This document shows positions 21,002 to 33,200 of a DNA stretch of 64,000 nucleotides, piece after piece. Positions within the stretch are counted from its first letter, which is position 1, and every line of letters begins with the position of its first letter. The stretch is from positions 113,780,123 through 113,844,122 of the forward strand of contig OW121741.1 of the NCBI GenBank assembly GCA_933228675.1, read 5' to 3'. The position numbers and the translations under genes were made by a program. Source of the stretch: Stomorhina lunata. Its lineage: Eukaryota > Arthropoda > Insecta > Diptera > Rhiniidae. The notes under the pieces are model-generated. The model did no database searches. It was not told where the DNA came from and saw only the letters and a list, made by a program, of their open reading frames with translations.

Positions 21002-22315
21002 GTGATGATATGGAGTAGATGGAACGAGAAGTTCTAAGGAGTTTGTGACAAAAGTAGGGGATCATGTTTTCACAAAATAAGTGAATAAAACATTTCCTTT
21101 ATTTTAATTTAATCTTATCTTTTTTAAAAGTATGCACTTATGATAGAGTATCCAAGATTTGGCGTAACCATATTTCCTACATTTACTTGTTTTCTTTTGT
21201 ATCTCAAATAACTGCATATGCTTTACAGTTAATAAAACCATTTTGCTCGCATGAAATATTATGCTGAAAATGTTACCATAACTGCATGCCTGGTTAGAAG
21301 ATGGCAACATAAAATACAGAAGAATCACGACAGTTCGTGCTCCAGAAAATAATGAAAATTTTATAATTCTTAAAAATTAAATTATGTATAAAAAAGAAAA
21401 AAAAAATAAATTTAAATCCTAATACTTTCGAACGGAATTACGAAAACCAAACTTGCAACCACAAGACTATATCAAAATATGTATATTAGAAAAACAGATT
21501 TTGGTTTAGTCTACAAAGGAAAAAAATCATCTTCTCTTATTTTTTGATTTTTGTTAAAAATCAATTTTTTTACACGCAATCAATTATTTATCATCAGAAA
21601 TAATTAAAATAAGAATAGTTCGATCTCTTGTGTTTACTCATAAACGAGATTCCACTGTATAGTAAAAAATAAACGAGAGAAAGCAATGGCAGTTTGCAAA
21701 AAACGGAAAATAGGATTTAGTTGCCACAACTGCCATTTAAACGGCAGCATTTATAAACATACACAAACATACATTCACTAAAACATGCTTACTTTTGATG
21801 AGCTTATGGAGTAGACACAAATTTTCTTTACTTAGAAAGTTTTGCACATTCTCGTCTTTTTATTTATAGATGGAGTGAAATTTTTAAAGCGAAAGAGAAA
21901 AACTAAATATGTGAATCTTTTCCAGATGTGTTTGACTACCTGTCGAGTTAGTGTGTGTATGTACAAAAATGTCACCTGTCAAATTCATGGGATTTTATAT
22001 GAAAATGATGCAAAAAATATTATGTATATAAAAAAACTAACAAAGAGTAAAAAATATATAAAAAACGTATTGTTACTATATGCAGAAATGAGCATTAAAC
22101 ATGAATTAGTTGTTAAAAAATTAATATGTATAACAAAATACTTGAAAAGGGACAATGGAGTACAGTAACGCAAGTTTTTATGCATTTTTAAGAAAAGTTT
22201 TGTAAATATTACAAATTAAATTAAAATAAATTTAAATTTGCTACAAATAGTAAAGCTCTAAAAAATTTCCATTAAATGCTCAATTCTAACCAGTAAATTT
22301 TAGAAAAATTTGAGC
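21002..22315. other. no gene supported
   Basis: The longest ATG-started frame is plus 21926-22168, 80 residues, lysine-rich (KKLTKSKKYIKNVLLLYAEM), with no domain or signal that I recognise. It lies next to a satellite, and AT-rich composition could produce it. I would not call it a gene without transcript evidence. Confidence 0.35.
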
Positions 22316-23712
22316 ATGATAAATAGTGAGTTTTTTAAAAATGTCCTATACATAGAGAATTTTTGAAAAATTCTCTAAAAAGTAAATATTGTGAATTTTT
22401 GAAAAATTTCCCATAAATAGTGAATTTTTTAAAAATTCCCTATAAATAGTAAATTTTTTTTAAATTCCCTATAAATAGTTAATTTTTGAAAAATTCCCTA
22501 TAAAAAGTGAATTTTTGAAAAATTTCCTATAAATAGTGAAGCTTTGAAAAATTCCCTATAAATAGTGAATTTTTGAAAAATTCCCTATAAATAATGAATT
22601 TTTGAAAAATTCTCCAACAAGTAAATATTTGTGAATTTTTGAAAAATTCCCCATAAATAGTGAATTTTTGAAAAATTCCCTGTAAATAGTGAATTTTTGA
22701 AAAATTTACTATAAATAGTGAATTTTTGAAAAATTTCCTATAAATAGTGAATTTTTGAAAAATTCCCTCTAAATAGTGAATTTTTGAAAAATTCCCTATA
22801 AATAGTGAATTTTTGAAAAATTCCCTATAAATAGTGAATTTTTGAAAAATTCCCTATAAATAGTGAATTTTTGAAAAATTCCCTATAAATAGCGAATTTT
22901 TAAAAAATTCCCTATAAATAGTGAATTTTTAAAAAAATCTCTATAAATAGTGAATTTATGAAAAATTTCCTATAAATAGTGAATTTTTGAAAAATTCCCT
23001 ATAAATTGTGAATTTGTGAAAAATTCTTTATATATAGTGAATTTTTGAAAAATTCTTTATATATAGTGAATTTTTGAAAAATTCGCTATAAATAGGGAAT
23101 TTTTGAAAAATTCCCTATAAATAGTGAATTTTTGAAAAATTCCCTATAAATAGTGAATTTTTGAGAAATTCCCTATAAATAGTGAATTTTTGAAAAATTC
23201 CCGTTAAGTAGTAAATTTTTGAAAAATTCCCACTAAATAGTGAATTGTTGAAAAATTTCCCAAAAAAATTGTGAATTTTTGAAAAATTCCCTATAAATAG
23301 TGAATTTTTGAAAAATAATCTATAAATAGTGAGTTTTTGAAAAATTCCCTATAAATAGTGTATTTTTGAAAAATTCCCTATAAATAGTGAATTTTTGAAA
23401 AATTCCCTTCAAATAGTGAATTTTTGAAAAATTCCCTTCAAATAGTGAATTTTGGAAAAATTCCCTATGAATAGTGAATTTTTCAAAAATTTCCTATAAA
23501 TAGTGAATTTTTGAAAAATAATCTATAAATAGTGAGTTTTTGAAAAATTCCCTATAAATAGTGTATTTTTGAAAAATTCCCTATAAATAGTGTATCTTTG
23601 AAAAATTTCGTGTAGATGGTGAATTTTTGAAAAATTCCTTAAAAATAGGGAATTTTTGAAAAATTTCCTATAGATATTGTATAAGTAAAAAATTTTCTAT
23701 AATTGGTGAATT
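22316..23712 (+). repeat. satellite array S2 (29-bp monomer)
   Basis: About 48 tandem monomers, each reading GTGAATTTTTGAAAAATTCC then CTATAAATA. The core GAATTTTTGAAAAATTC is a perfect dyad around a G. Monomers are nearly uniform in the middle and decayed at both edges. A seven-monomer block is repeated: the variant AAAAATAATC occurs at 23311 and again at 23514, 203 bp (7 x 29) apart, each followed by the same GAGTTTTTG and GTGTATTTTTG variants. Confidence 0.95.
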
Positions 23713-25413
23713 TTTTATGAAGTTTTAAATTTTACTGCGTTATATTTCTACAGGCTTGAAGATTCCACACATTATTGAGCTTATTTATTGAATTATACTA
23801 TTATTATTACTAGTATTAACCATATTTGTAATTAGAATTTAGTTTACTTGTATGTATATGTAAACAAAATTTTATTCAAAATCAATTGAAATTTATACTT
23901 TTATAATATATAAATAACAACAGGATATATTAACAATAAATGAAAAGGATACCTGTAGCAAATACAATCCTAAATAAAATCTATATGCAATTGCAATAAG
24001 ATTAAACATGCACAATTTACTTTGATACTATAGATATATGAACATTCATAAGTACATTAGATCCCCGATTTACGCCATTATATACAATTTTTTCAGATAT
24101 TTTAACATCTTTATTGGTACCAATACATAATTAGTACATCCATTTCCCCAATGTTATTGATATTTTTATGTATTTTGATGCAGGAACATCGGTCTGGGAC
24201 CCAGATTTTACTTAAAGCAATGAAATCAGTAAATTGATTTAACAACGATCAAAGTAGTCTTCCAGTATAGAATCTTAATAAATTTAAATTTATGGTCTTT
24301 TAAAATTTATGATCTTTTAAAATTAAACTTCATTTTAGTTAAACTTATCTTGATCACTTTTTCCATAAATGTTCTAATTTTAAAGAACAGACCTACACTC
24401 TAACTAGAATTATGTGCATATACTGCTCGATTTGGAATATTTTTATATATATACACATTTATATGAGACATTGTCCGATTTGGCTCAAATTTGTCCGATT
24501 TGGCTCAAATTTTCAGATCTAAACTTTTAGATCTAGTGTCACAATATTCCGTAGAAAAACATTTGAAATTAAAGAAAAAAATTACCTGTCATCCTAATCC
24601 ACATACATGCATATGTACATATGTATAAAGTTTTACCTACATGATTGTAGTTTTAGGCTATGCTCCCATTACTCCATTATTTAGCAAAAGTTTATTTTCT
24701 AATTTTCACCTTAAATCATAAGTATAGATTATATATACCTCACTTAACTTATTAAAGGTACAAGTGAAAATATTTATATAAGAAATTATTAAGTCATCAA
24801 ATTTTAATCTTATGTTAATTTTTTTTTTTTTTGATAAAAATACGCAATAATATTCGAATTTCAGTAAATCTTTTTTATTCAAAAACATTTCAGTTAAAAA
24901 ATTGTGATTTTTTAATTAGATCACTTTTTGTATAACCGAGTGACAAGATTTGATTTTTGAAATGCATATGTAAATCTGTGTGAGTATGTGAGGATGTTTT
25001 GTTATCTTCTCCATAATTAGAGTATTTACAAGTTCATACATAAACAATTTGAATTTGTTTGTAAGAGTAAATTTTCTTCACATATAAATACATATATACA
25101 TAAATACATACGTATATATGCGTACGTTTACATTATTCTCCCTATTTTATCGAGAACTTTTAAATATTTAAACATTTCACAAGGGCTTGTAGCCATAGAA
25201 ATCCCAAATCGACATACCTTTTGGCAAATGAAGAACTGTGGGGTACAAAAAATAAAAAGGTGGTAAGAAGACAACTCTTCTCGTCTTTCGTGTTTGATCT
25301 TATTATTTTCTTACATATATTCATATTTTTTCTTGGAATATAAAGATCTTGAAAACTAAACTACAACTCTGACAGTTAGTTCCTCAAACTATTTTGTATA
25401 AAAATTTTAATAG
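23713..25413. other. no gene seen
   Basis: 1.7 kb of AT-rich DNA. TTTGTCCGATTTGGCTCAAA is duplicated side by side at about 24472-24512. ACATATGTA-type words recur near 24600 and 25085. No coding frame. Confidence 0.45.
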
Positions 25414-25421
25414 TTTTAAAT

Positions 25422-26452
25422 TAGGGTTTGCAGTTCGGTTTTAACCGAAACCTCGGTTTTTTATGCCTCAAAACCGAAAACCGTAGAAAAAACCGCGGTT
25501 TTAGCTATTTATGTTTCATAATTTTTTGTTGGTATTATTCAGAAATAACATTAGCTTATCATAAATTTGCACGTAATTTGTCTATTTAATGAAGCAGAAG
25601 AATTAAACAAGCAAAAGGTGTTTACAATGGACGAATGGACAGGTGTAAGGGGAAGACGGTATATGAACGTAAATATTCATGATTCTCATGGTAAATTTTA
25701 TAACCTGGGCCGTATTTTAGGAACGTGTAATTTCAAGCAAACGCAAGGAACCATTTGACAAAGGCTAATAGAGTTTAAAATTTCACTTGATACAAACATC
25801 GTAGCATGTACTATAGATGGAGCAGCAGCCAATATCAAATTTGTATCTGAAAATCAATTTTGAAGACGGCGACGTGGAACTTTGACTCATTTAAAACCGA
25901 TTGCCCATATACATTTGAACCTAGAGGCTGTAAGGAAAACTGTTCGGTATTTCAAAAATTCGTCATTTCGTTATAATATTTTAGAGACAAGCGTTAAAAA
26001 GCATCATAATTGTGAATTAAGTTTATTCTTAGATTTCTGCTTCTAACAAAGTATTCATGAGAGTTTAGAAATGCTGTCGACCTTAGATTTGCTTCATTCT
26101 ATCGACTTTGAAATTGTAAATTCTTTAAAATCGTTGCTATTTGTAAAAATTACTATTCAAGCAATTTGTCGCTCGGATGCAAATATTATTCACGCTAAAG
26201 GCGCTCTGCAATTTCTCCAAAAGAAACAAGACTTATTTAAGAAATCCCTCATATTAAAAAAACTTGAATTATTTTCTTGAATTTTAGTATTAAATTATAA
26301 TATGTTTTAATGAATTTATCTAAATGTTCCTACAAATTTAAACTGAAATAGTTTTATTAAAAAAACCGAAAACCGAACCGAAACCGGCCGGTTTTGGGTG
26401 TTTTAAAACCGAAACCGCGGTTTCTCATTTTTACGGTTTTTTGCAAACCCTA
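25422..26452 (+). mobile_element. hAT transposon relic with perfect 8-bp target duplication
   Basis: The ends are TAGGGTTTGCA and TGCAAACCCTA, flanked on both sides by TTTTAAAT (25414-25421 and 26453-26460). TIR and target-site length are as in hAT elements. Both subterminal regions are packed with CCGAAACC and CCGAAAACCG words in both orientations, likely transposase-binding sites. Length is 1,031 bp, internally deleted, since active hAT elements are 2.5-4 kb (family knowledge). Confidence 0.88.
25567..26280 (+). pseudogene. hAT transposase relic
   Basis: Pieces of an RNase-H-fold hAT transposase appear in order but in different frames. First is FTMDEWTGVRGRRYMNVNIH with a YNLGRILGTC continuation (25567-25758), the region around the first catalytic Asp. 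Next is IEFKISLDTNIVACTIDGAA (about 25768-25830), holding the second Asp. Then comes LNLEAVRKTVRYFKNSSFRY, ending in a stop after LDFCF. Last is SIDFEIVNSLKSLLFVKITI with a CRSDANIIHAKGALQFL continuation (26071-26280). The BED finger and the C-terminal dimerisation region are missing. Several frameshifts and stops. Inactive. Confidence 0.8.
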
Positions 26453-26619
26453 TTTTAAATATATTAGTACTGTTTATCCATATATTATTAAGATAATAAG
26501 TTTTTAAATAACTTTAAATATATTGGATTTGGCTTCATACAAATTAAATCATAACGTTATACTTCTTCGAACATATTCTACTTATTCGACCCACTGTGCT
26601 ACTTTGCTATACATCTTTT

Positions 26620-26645
26620 TATATATATATATATATATATATATA
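26620..26645. repeat. (TA)n microsatellite
   Basis: A pure AT dinucleotide run in otherwise unremarkable DNA between the hAT relic and satellite S3. Confidence 0.93.
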
Positions 26646-26934
26646 AGTGAATATACATATAATCAAACACATACGTAAGCGATTACTTTTGTAGTGCAAA
26701 ACTTAATCCTGTAAATTTTTTGGTTTGCAGGATGACTCTAATTGTGTTTGCTTATGCTAGAAGTCATTCATAAGCCAATATTTCTAATACTAAAACATAC
26801 AACTATAAAATCCTTAATTTTACACATACATATATACATATGTATATGCAAATAATTATACATAAACATTAAACTCATATAAAGATATATTGCCCTAAAT
26901 GCACATATGGATACGAAAAGATGACCAGTAGTAC

Positions 26935-29130
26935 TAAATAATGAATGGATTTTTCTGAATTTTAAAATACTTAGTAATTTAAAAAAAAAATATTTTAATT
27001 TTTTAAAATTTTCCTATAGAAATAAGAAATTTGTATAAAATTCCCTCTACAAATAAGAATTTTTTGAAAAATTTCTTATAAAAATAAGAAATTTTTGGAA
27101 ATTTTTCTATAAAAATTAGAAATTTTTGAAAATTTTCCTACAAAAATTAGAAATTTCTTAAAAATTTCCTATAAAAATAAGAACTGTTGAAAATTTTTCC
27201 ATAAAAATAAGAAATTTCCCAGAAATTCGAAAAAATAAGAAATTTTTTAAAAATTTTCTATAAAAATGAGAAATTTTTGAAAGACTTCCTATAAAAATGA
27301 GAAATTTTTATAAATTTTTCACAAAAATAAGACATTTTTGAAAAAATTGTCCTATAAAAATAAGAAATTTTCCTATCAAAACAAGACATTTTTAAAGAAA
27401 TTTCCTGTAAAAATTAGAAAATGTGAAATATTTCCAATTAAAAAAGTAAATTTTTGAAATATTTTCTATAAAAATAATACATTTTGAAAAATTTCCTATA
27501 AAAATTGTAAATTTTTAAAAAATTTGCTACAAAAATAATAATTGTTTTTAAAAAATTTTACAAAAATTTCTTATAAAAATGGTGAATTTTTATAAATTTT
27601 TTTTATAAAAATAGTAAATTTTTGAAAAATTTCCTTTAAAAAAAAATGTTTGAAGAGTTTTCTACAAAAAAAATATCATATTTTCCAAAACTTTAATATA
27701 AAAATAAGAAAATTTTGTAAAATTTCCAATGAAAATAAAAACTTTTTGAAAAATTGCAATAAAAATACGATATATTTGAATAGTTTACTATAAAAATAAA
27801 AAAAAAAATCTATAAAAATAACAAATTTTTGAAAAATTATCCAGATAAGTAAGATATTTTTAAAAAATTTCGTATTAAAATTCTTAAACAATTTCCTATA
27901 AAAATTAGAAATGTTTGAAATTTGAAAAGCAATTTTTAAAAAAATACCTATAAAAATAGTAAATTTTTCAAAAATTGTCTAAAAAATATAAAAAAATTTT
28001 GAAAAGTTTTCTATAAAAATAAGAAATTTTTGAAAAATTTGCTATAAAAATAAGAAATTTTTGAAAAATTTTCAATCAAAATAAGAAATTTTCGAAAAAT
28101 TTCCCATAAAAATAAAAAAAATTTTGAAAAATTTCCTCTAAGAATTAAAATTTTTTGAACAATTTCCCATAAAAATAAGAAATTTTTGAAAAATTTCTTA
28201 CAAAAACGGTAATTTTTTGAAAGATTTTTCTCTAAAATGGTAAATTTTTGAAAAATTTCCTACAAAAATAACAAATTTTTTAAAGATTTAATATAAAAAT
28301 TAAATTTTTTTTTTAAAAAATCCAATAAAAATAAGAAATTTTTCAAAAATGTTCAATGAAAATAAAAAATTTTCGAAAAATTTCCTATAAAAATAAGAAA
28401 GTTTTGAAAAATTTCCTATAAAAATCAAAAATTTTTGAAAAATTTTCCATAAAAATAAGAAATTTAAAAAAAGAATTCCTATAAAAATAAAAAATTCTTG
28501 AAAAATTTCCTATAAAAATAAGACAATTTTGAAAAACTTCCTATAAAATTAAGAAATTTTTGAAAAATTTTCTATAAAAATAAGAAATTTTTGAAAAAAT
28601 TTCCTATAAAAATAAGAAATTTTTGAAAAATTTCCTTCAAAAATTAAAAATTTTTTTAAAATTTTCTATAAATATAAGCCTATTTTATATATTTAATATA
28701 AAAATAAATTTTTCTTAAGAATTTCTTATAAAAATAAGAAATTTTTGAAATTTTTTTTATAAAAATCAGAAATTTTTTAAAAAATTTCCTATAAAAATTA
28801 GAAATTTTTAAAAAATTTCCTATAAATGTTTGAAACTTTTTAAAAATTTTATGTATAAACAGGAAATTTTTAAGATATTTCCCAAAACAAACAGTAATTT
28901 TTTTAAAATTTTCTATAAAAATAGTAAATTTTTCAAAAACTTCTTATAGAAATAGTAAAGTTTTTAAAAACTTCTTTTAAAAATAATAAATTTTTGAAAA
29001 AAAGGTATAAAAACAGTAAATTTTTGAAAAATTTCTTATACAAATAGGTAATAATTTCATATAAAATTTTTTTCATAAAAATAAGAAATTGTTGAAAATT
29101 TAAAAAAAAGTATTTTTTTTAAATATTTAC
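26935..29130 (+). repeat. satellite array S3 (about 31-bp monomer, diverged)
   Basis: About 70 monomers of the type AAGAAATTTTTGAAAAATTT + CCTATAAAAAT, with many substitutions and small indels. The dyad GAAATTTTTGAAAAATTTC is the most constant part. Orientation is CCTATAAAAATAA on the plus strand. Frames such as 27676-27891 (minus, F/K/I/L-rich) are produced by the repeat. Confidence 0.93.
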
Positions 29131-30240
29131 TATTCATAGAAAAACGTTATAAGATTAAATCAAAAAATTATTCAAATTCTCCCTATTTTACATATTTGTG
29201 ATCATTTGTTTAATAATTCTGAACTGCATGGTAAGCATTAACTATGCCTACATATGTGTTTAGTCTCTAATTTTACTTCTAACAATTAGAGATTATTCTC
29301 GGAAAATGAAAAATTTGAATTTATTTTGTAAATTTTCTCATTTTCTTGTGGCAAAGAATTTTCCATAAGTGATTAAGGCAAATCAAATTAAACTAAATAT
29401 ATAATAATGTCTAATTAATTTCAATAATAATAAGAAGTATTTAAACTCTGGCTCGTTGAGTAAAGTTAATTGTCTTGCATTTACATATCATACATTCATG
29501 TATACTAAGATTCTTTAGATTTATCTTTACTTTGTTAATAGGATTTGTAAAAAGAAAATACATTTAAATCATAATATAAGCACATATGCATGCCCAGACG
29601 TTTGATTTGAGAAAAACGAAAATGAAGTAACCACAAGTTTAGAATAAATTGGCAATTTAAAATTACCAGCTGCTAAGTTATTTTCAATTTATATTTAATC
29701 TTTTTAAGTATTTATGCATATGTTATTTGTGTTCAAATAATTGATTTATTTTAATATTCAAAGTTTTTACCTACATCCTATATGTGAATATAAAAAACCA
29801 TATGTTGATGCTGTCAATTTCTGAAGGGACAATTGAGATATACAAAAATATATGCCATTTCAAAAATAAAAGTTTCTTTGTGAAATTTACATGACATTTT
29901 TGTTTAGTAAAAAGTTTCTAAAACTAACAAAGTTTAGAAATTTTGTTTTAAAATTGTTTTTTTTTTCAGTTTTTAAATTAATACATACCAATATATAACT
30001 TTTACTTTTGTACAGAAATTTAAGAGTAAGGCATTTTGAAATTAAATGAAATAAATTTATATATTTTGATATCAATTTTCACATTATTTTATTTGATTAA
30101 TAAAAGGTATACAGGAATGATTTTGGTAAAGTTTTAAATTTCAAAATAGTATAAAAACGTAAGTTTTTTATTTAGATCAATATTTATTTTCTAATGTGAC
30201 TTTCAGATGTAAACTCTTAATCTTTCATAGAGATTAAGAT
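29131..30240. other. no gene seen
   Basis: AT-rich flank of S3. The minus frame 29887-30075 has no domain. Nothing recognised. Confidence 0.45.
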
Positions 30241-30408
30241 TTTTTTTTAACGGGTGTTAACGTAGTTCCCCGGGTGATACCAGAGGAGGTCAGTGTTCAC
30301 GGTTAAGATAAAGAATAACCAAGAGAAGACTGGGATTACCAAATTATGCCAGAACCAATACTTGGCATCCAACACCACCGTTTCTTCATTTGTTTAAGCT
30401 TATTAGGT
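30241..30408. other. less AT-rich segment of unknown origin
   Basis: About 170 bp (from AACGGGTGTTAACGTAGTTC to CAACACCACCGTTTCTTC) has clearly more G and C than its surroundings and does not match any other part of the window. It abuts a DINE-B 5' end. It could be a scrap of another mobile element or of a gene. No open frame or splice structure supports a gene. Confidence 0.3.
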
Positions 30409-30980
30409 TTTTATACCCTTCACCACCATAGGTGGAAAGGGTATTATAAGTTTGTGCTGATGTTTGTAACACATAGAAATATTTGTATTTGACCCACCTT
30501 TTTGTATACCAATAGGCTTAGAATCACTTTCTGAGTTGATTTAGCGATGTCCGTCCGTCTGGCTGGCTGACTGGACCCCCATGTAAACCTTGTAATCAAA
30601 CTACAGGTCGCAGTTCTAAAGATAATTTGATGGAATTTGGCACAGATCGTCGTTGAAAATCCAAAACTGCGTAACAACACTTTTTAAAATTTTACAGGAG
30701 AAGCAAAAATTCAAATATATATTTTTTTTAAATTCAAATATTTTATTTTCATATCTTACCCCAAGTTTGATGATATGCATATTTGAATTTTGAAAATAGT
30801 GCACATGTTATTGATATAAAACCGTTATTTTTGGTCGTAAAAATCTAAAAATCGGTAGAGACATGTAAGACAACTTAACGAATCATAATCAATCAAAAAC
30901 TCGATTTTGATTTTTTTGATGATACGCAGTTTTGGATTTTCAACGACGAGATAATTCTTTTGATAGTAGGACCATGCTTG
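30409..30980 (+). mobile_element. DINE-B 5' half, split by a MITE
   Basis: It runs from TATACCCTTCACCACCATAG through GTTTGTGCTGATGTTTGTAA, GATGTCCGTCCGTCTGGCTG and ACAGGTCGCAGTTCTAAAG to TTTGGCACAGAT. After a 301-bp insertion it resumes with TTTTGATAGTAGGACCATG. The rest of the unit and its 3' hairpin are absent. A second DINE-B 5' half faces it at 31393-31721. Confidence 0.85.
30648..30948. mobile_element. 301-bp MITE with perfect 26-bp TIRs
   Basis: The first 26 bases (30648-30673, beginning CGTCGTTGAAAATCC) are the exact reverse complement of the last 26 (30923-30948, ending GGATTTTCAACGACG). Flanks are AGAT on both sides (30644-30647 and 30949-30952), a likely 4-bp target duplication. 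The interior is AT-rich and non-coding. The superfamily is not clear. Confidence 0.88.
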
Positions 30981-31392
30981 TACCTTTGTCCAAGCTTGCC
31001 AAAATGTCACTTTTTTCAGATAACGTTAACACCTTGCGCTTCATATTTGATGCACTAAGTAACAAAACTAATGACCTCAAAAAGCTTTATTGTATTCATA
31101 CGCACAATTTTTTCGCACACACTTGCCTATCTCGGGGAGAACCGATTTGTAATATGTAAGACAATCACTCAAAACTCATCAACTTAACACTCAAAACATT
31201 AACCAACAACAGTTGAACGTTTTTCGCTTATTTCGGGGAAGTACAGACTTTTAATAGGCAAACATTTAAAAAAACTTAACCGTTGAAAGCTGTTCACATA
31301 ATAGAGATAGGCTGTGTTCACTCTTTAGAACCTCGTGTGTTAAAATATTGTTGTTCACTGTTCTGGATGTTCATATAACCGAGCGACTACTG
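30981..31392. other. segment between two facing DINE-B ends
   Basis: About 410 bp not found elsewhere in the window. It includes two similar phrases, TATCTCGGGGAGAACCG and TATTTCGGGGAAGTACAG, about 100 bp apart, and repeated AACACTCAAAAC/CACTCAAAAC. The plus frame 30932-31159 spans its first part but starts in DINE DNA. Origin unknown. Confidence 0.35.
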
Positions 31393-31721
31393 CATATCAA
31401 TTCCGGGAAGTGGGACCTATTTGAGGTACCATAAATAATGGACCGATTTGGACGAATTTCAATAGCCATGGTCCTACTATCTATGCCAAATTTCATCAAA
31501 TTATCTCTTGAATTGAGATCTGTACATAGATTACATCGTTTAAATGGGGGTCCAGCCAGCCAGATGGACGGACGGACTGACATCGCCAAATCGACTCAGA
31601 AAGTGATTCTAAGCCTATTGGTATACTAAAAGGTGGGTCTAAGACAAATATTTCTATGCGTTTTATACATCAGCACAAACTTATAATAACCTTTCCACCT
31701 ATGGTGGTGAAGGGTATAAAA
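31393..31721 (-). mobile_element. DINE-B 5' half, reverse orientation
   Basis: Reverse complement of the DINE-B start: from 31721 TATACCCTTCACCACCATAG through GTGCTGATG, the GTCCGTCC run, GGCTGGCTGGACCCCCAT and CCATGGCTATTGAAATTCG to CACTTCCCGGAATTG. With 30409-30980 it forms a head-to-head inverted pair. The frames 31371-31629 are chance. Confidence 0.85.
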
Positions 31722-33200
31722 AGAAGAAGAAAGGAAAGAACGTCTAAACTAATCTCGTTGGATAATATCCAATATATGTATAATAGCTATTAGAGTGCAT
31801 ACTATAAGGAAACTCGATATAGACTGAAATAACTGATAGGTTTTTAAAACAGTGCGTCATGACACGTCATGTCATGACTCTATTGGACGCCTTAAAATAT
31901 ACTAAAGCCACAACTTTATTTTGTATAAAATTTGTAACTTTAAAAATTGAAGAAAATTTAAACTTTTTGGAAAATATATAAATTTTAAAAACTTTATACA
32001 TTAGCTAAAATTTTTAAATATGAGTGTATTTTGAGCTTTAAAAATTTTTATAAAATGGTTTTTATTAAATTTAAATACAATTTTTGTTTTTGTTGTTTAG
32101 CAAATATAAACAAAAGCTTAGTCGTATTATTATAATCGTACTAATTCCATTTTGAAATGTCAAAAGCTTTACAATAGAGCTGAATATGTGAAGAAAATAT
32201 AAGAGCTTTAGGAAATGAGAGCACACAAAAAGTGGTGAATACCAATAAAAAGCTTTTTTAAGTATAAGAGTGAAAAAGTAACCCTAGTTTCATGAATTTT
32301 AAAGCAACAACAACTACCTCACAAAATACTAAGAACACTTTAGCCACATAAATAATAAACCAAATGTCTAGACAAGTAAATCAAGACCTTTGTTACATAT
32401 TTGAAGTGTCAGTATTCATTTTATATCTTTAGTATTGTTATTAACAGTTTTAAACTTTATTTCATAATTAGGTTCTGGATTTTCTATTTTGATATCAGAC
32501 AGCAAAAATATACTACTTCAGCAAAAATTATACTTACAAAAATATCCAATTATTTCTGTTTATCATTTAATTAGCTCTTATTGAAAACAGGATATCTAAT
32601 TAGAAAAAAATCAATTCCATGGCAATCAGGCTAACGAACATATTTTCGGCAGAAGGAAAAAAAAATATCCTAAACATAATTACTAACTACCAAAATAAAC
32701 GCATGTATTTACGAGTATATACACAATTTTAATTATAAATTAACACACCCATTTGTCTTTACTTAGTAATTGATAAATTATACCTGCAATACTTCCGCAC
32801 CAAATATGGATTCACAGAAATTTTAGGAAATTTGAGTAGTGAAGATAGGAAGTTGTTGAAACAAAAAAATATAATCTAAATCATATTACAGAATCAATGG
32901 TAAAGGGGTCGTTTCGTGTTATATGTTATTTATAGAAATAAGCTCAAATACTCAGATAACCAAAATGATGGCTTTAATATTTTAAGGTCATATATGATGG
33001 GATGTCAGTTTGTTGCAATTTTTACAGAATTATAATTTAGTATGACAGTATTTCCGGGATATATTTAAAATTATCGCTGACATGGTACACTTACATAAAT
33101 TGAAGTATAAATCAAAAATTGCATACAAAAAAATATTTTGAAATGGACATTGATATGGGAAAAGTTAAGGGTTTCTTAAGTTTTTTTTTAAATTTTTTTA
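31722..33200. other. no gene seen; one short dyad
   Basis: AT-rich DNA. At 31857-31877 TCATGACA and TGTCATGA form an 8-bp inverted repeat around CGTCA. No coding frame or known element. Confidence 0.45.

Noticed and set aside
21926..22168. 80-residue lysine-rich ORF
   Set aside because: Composition is what AT-rich DNA gives by chance, and no motif, splice or promoter context supports it.
22316..23712. Satellite dyads as heat-shock or Rel/NF-kB binding sites
   Set aside because: GAA and TTC words are separated by the wrong number of bases for heat-shock elements, and GGGAAATTTT halves lack the 10-bp Rel spacing. AT dyads explain them.
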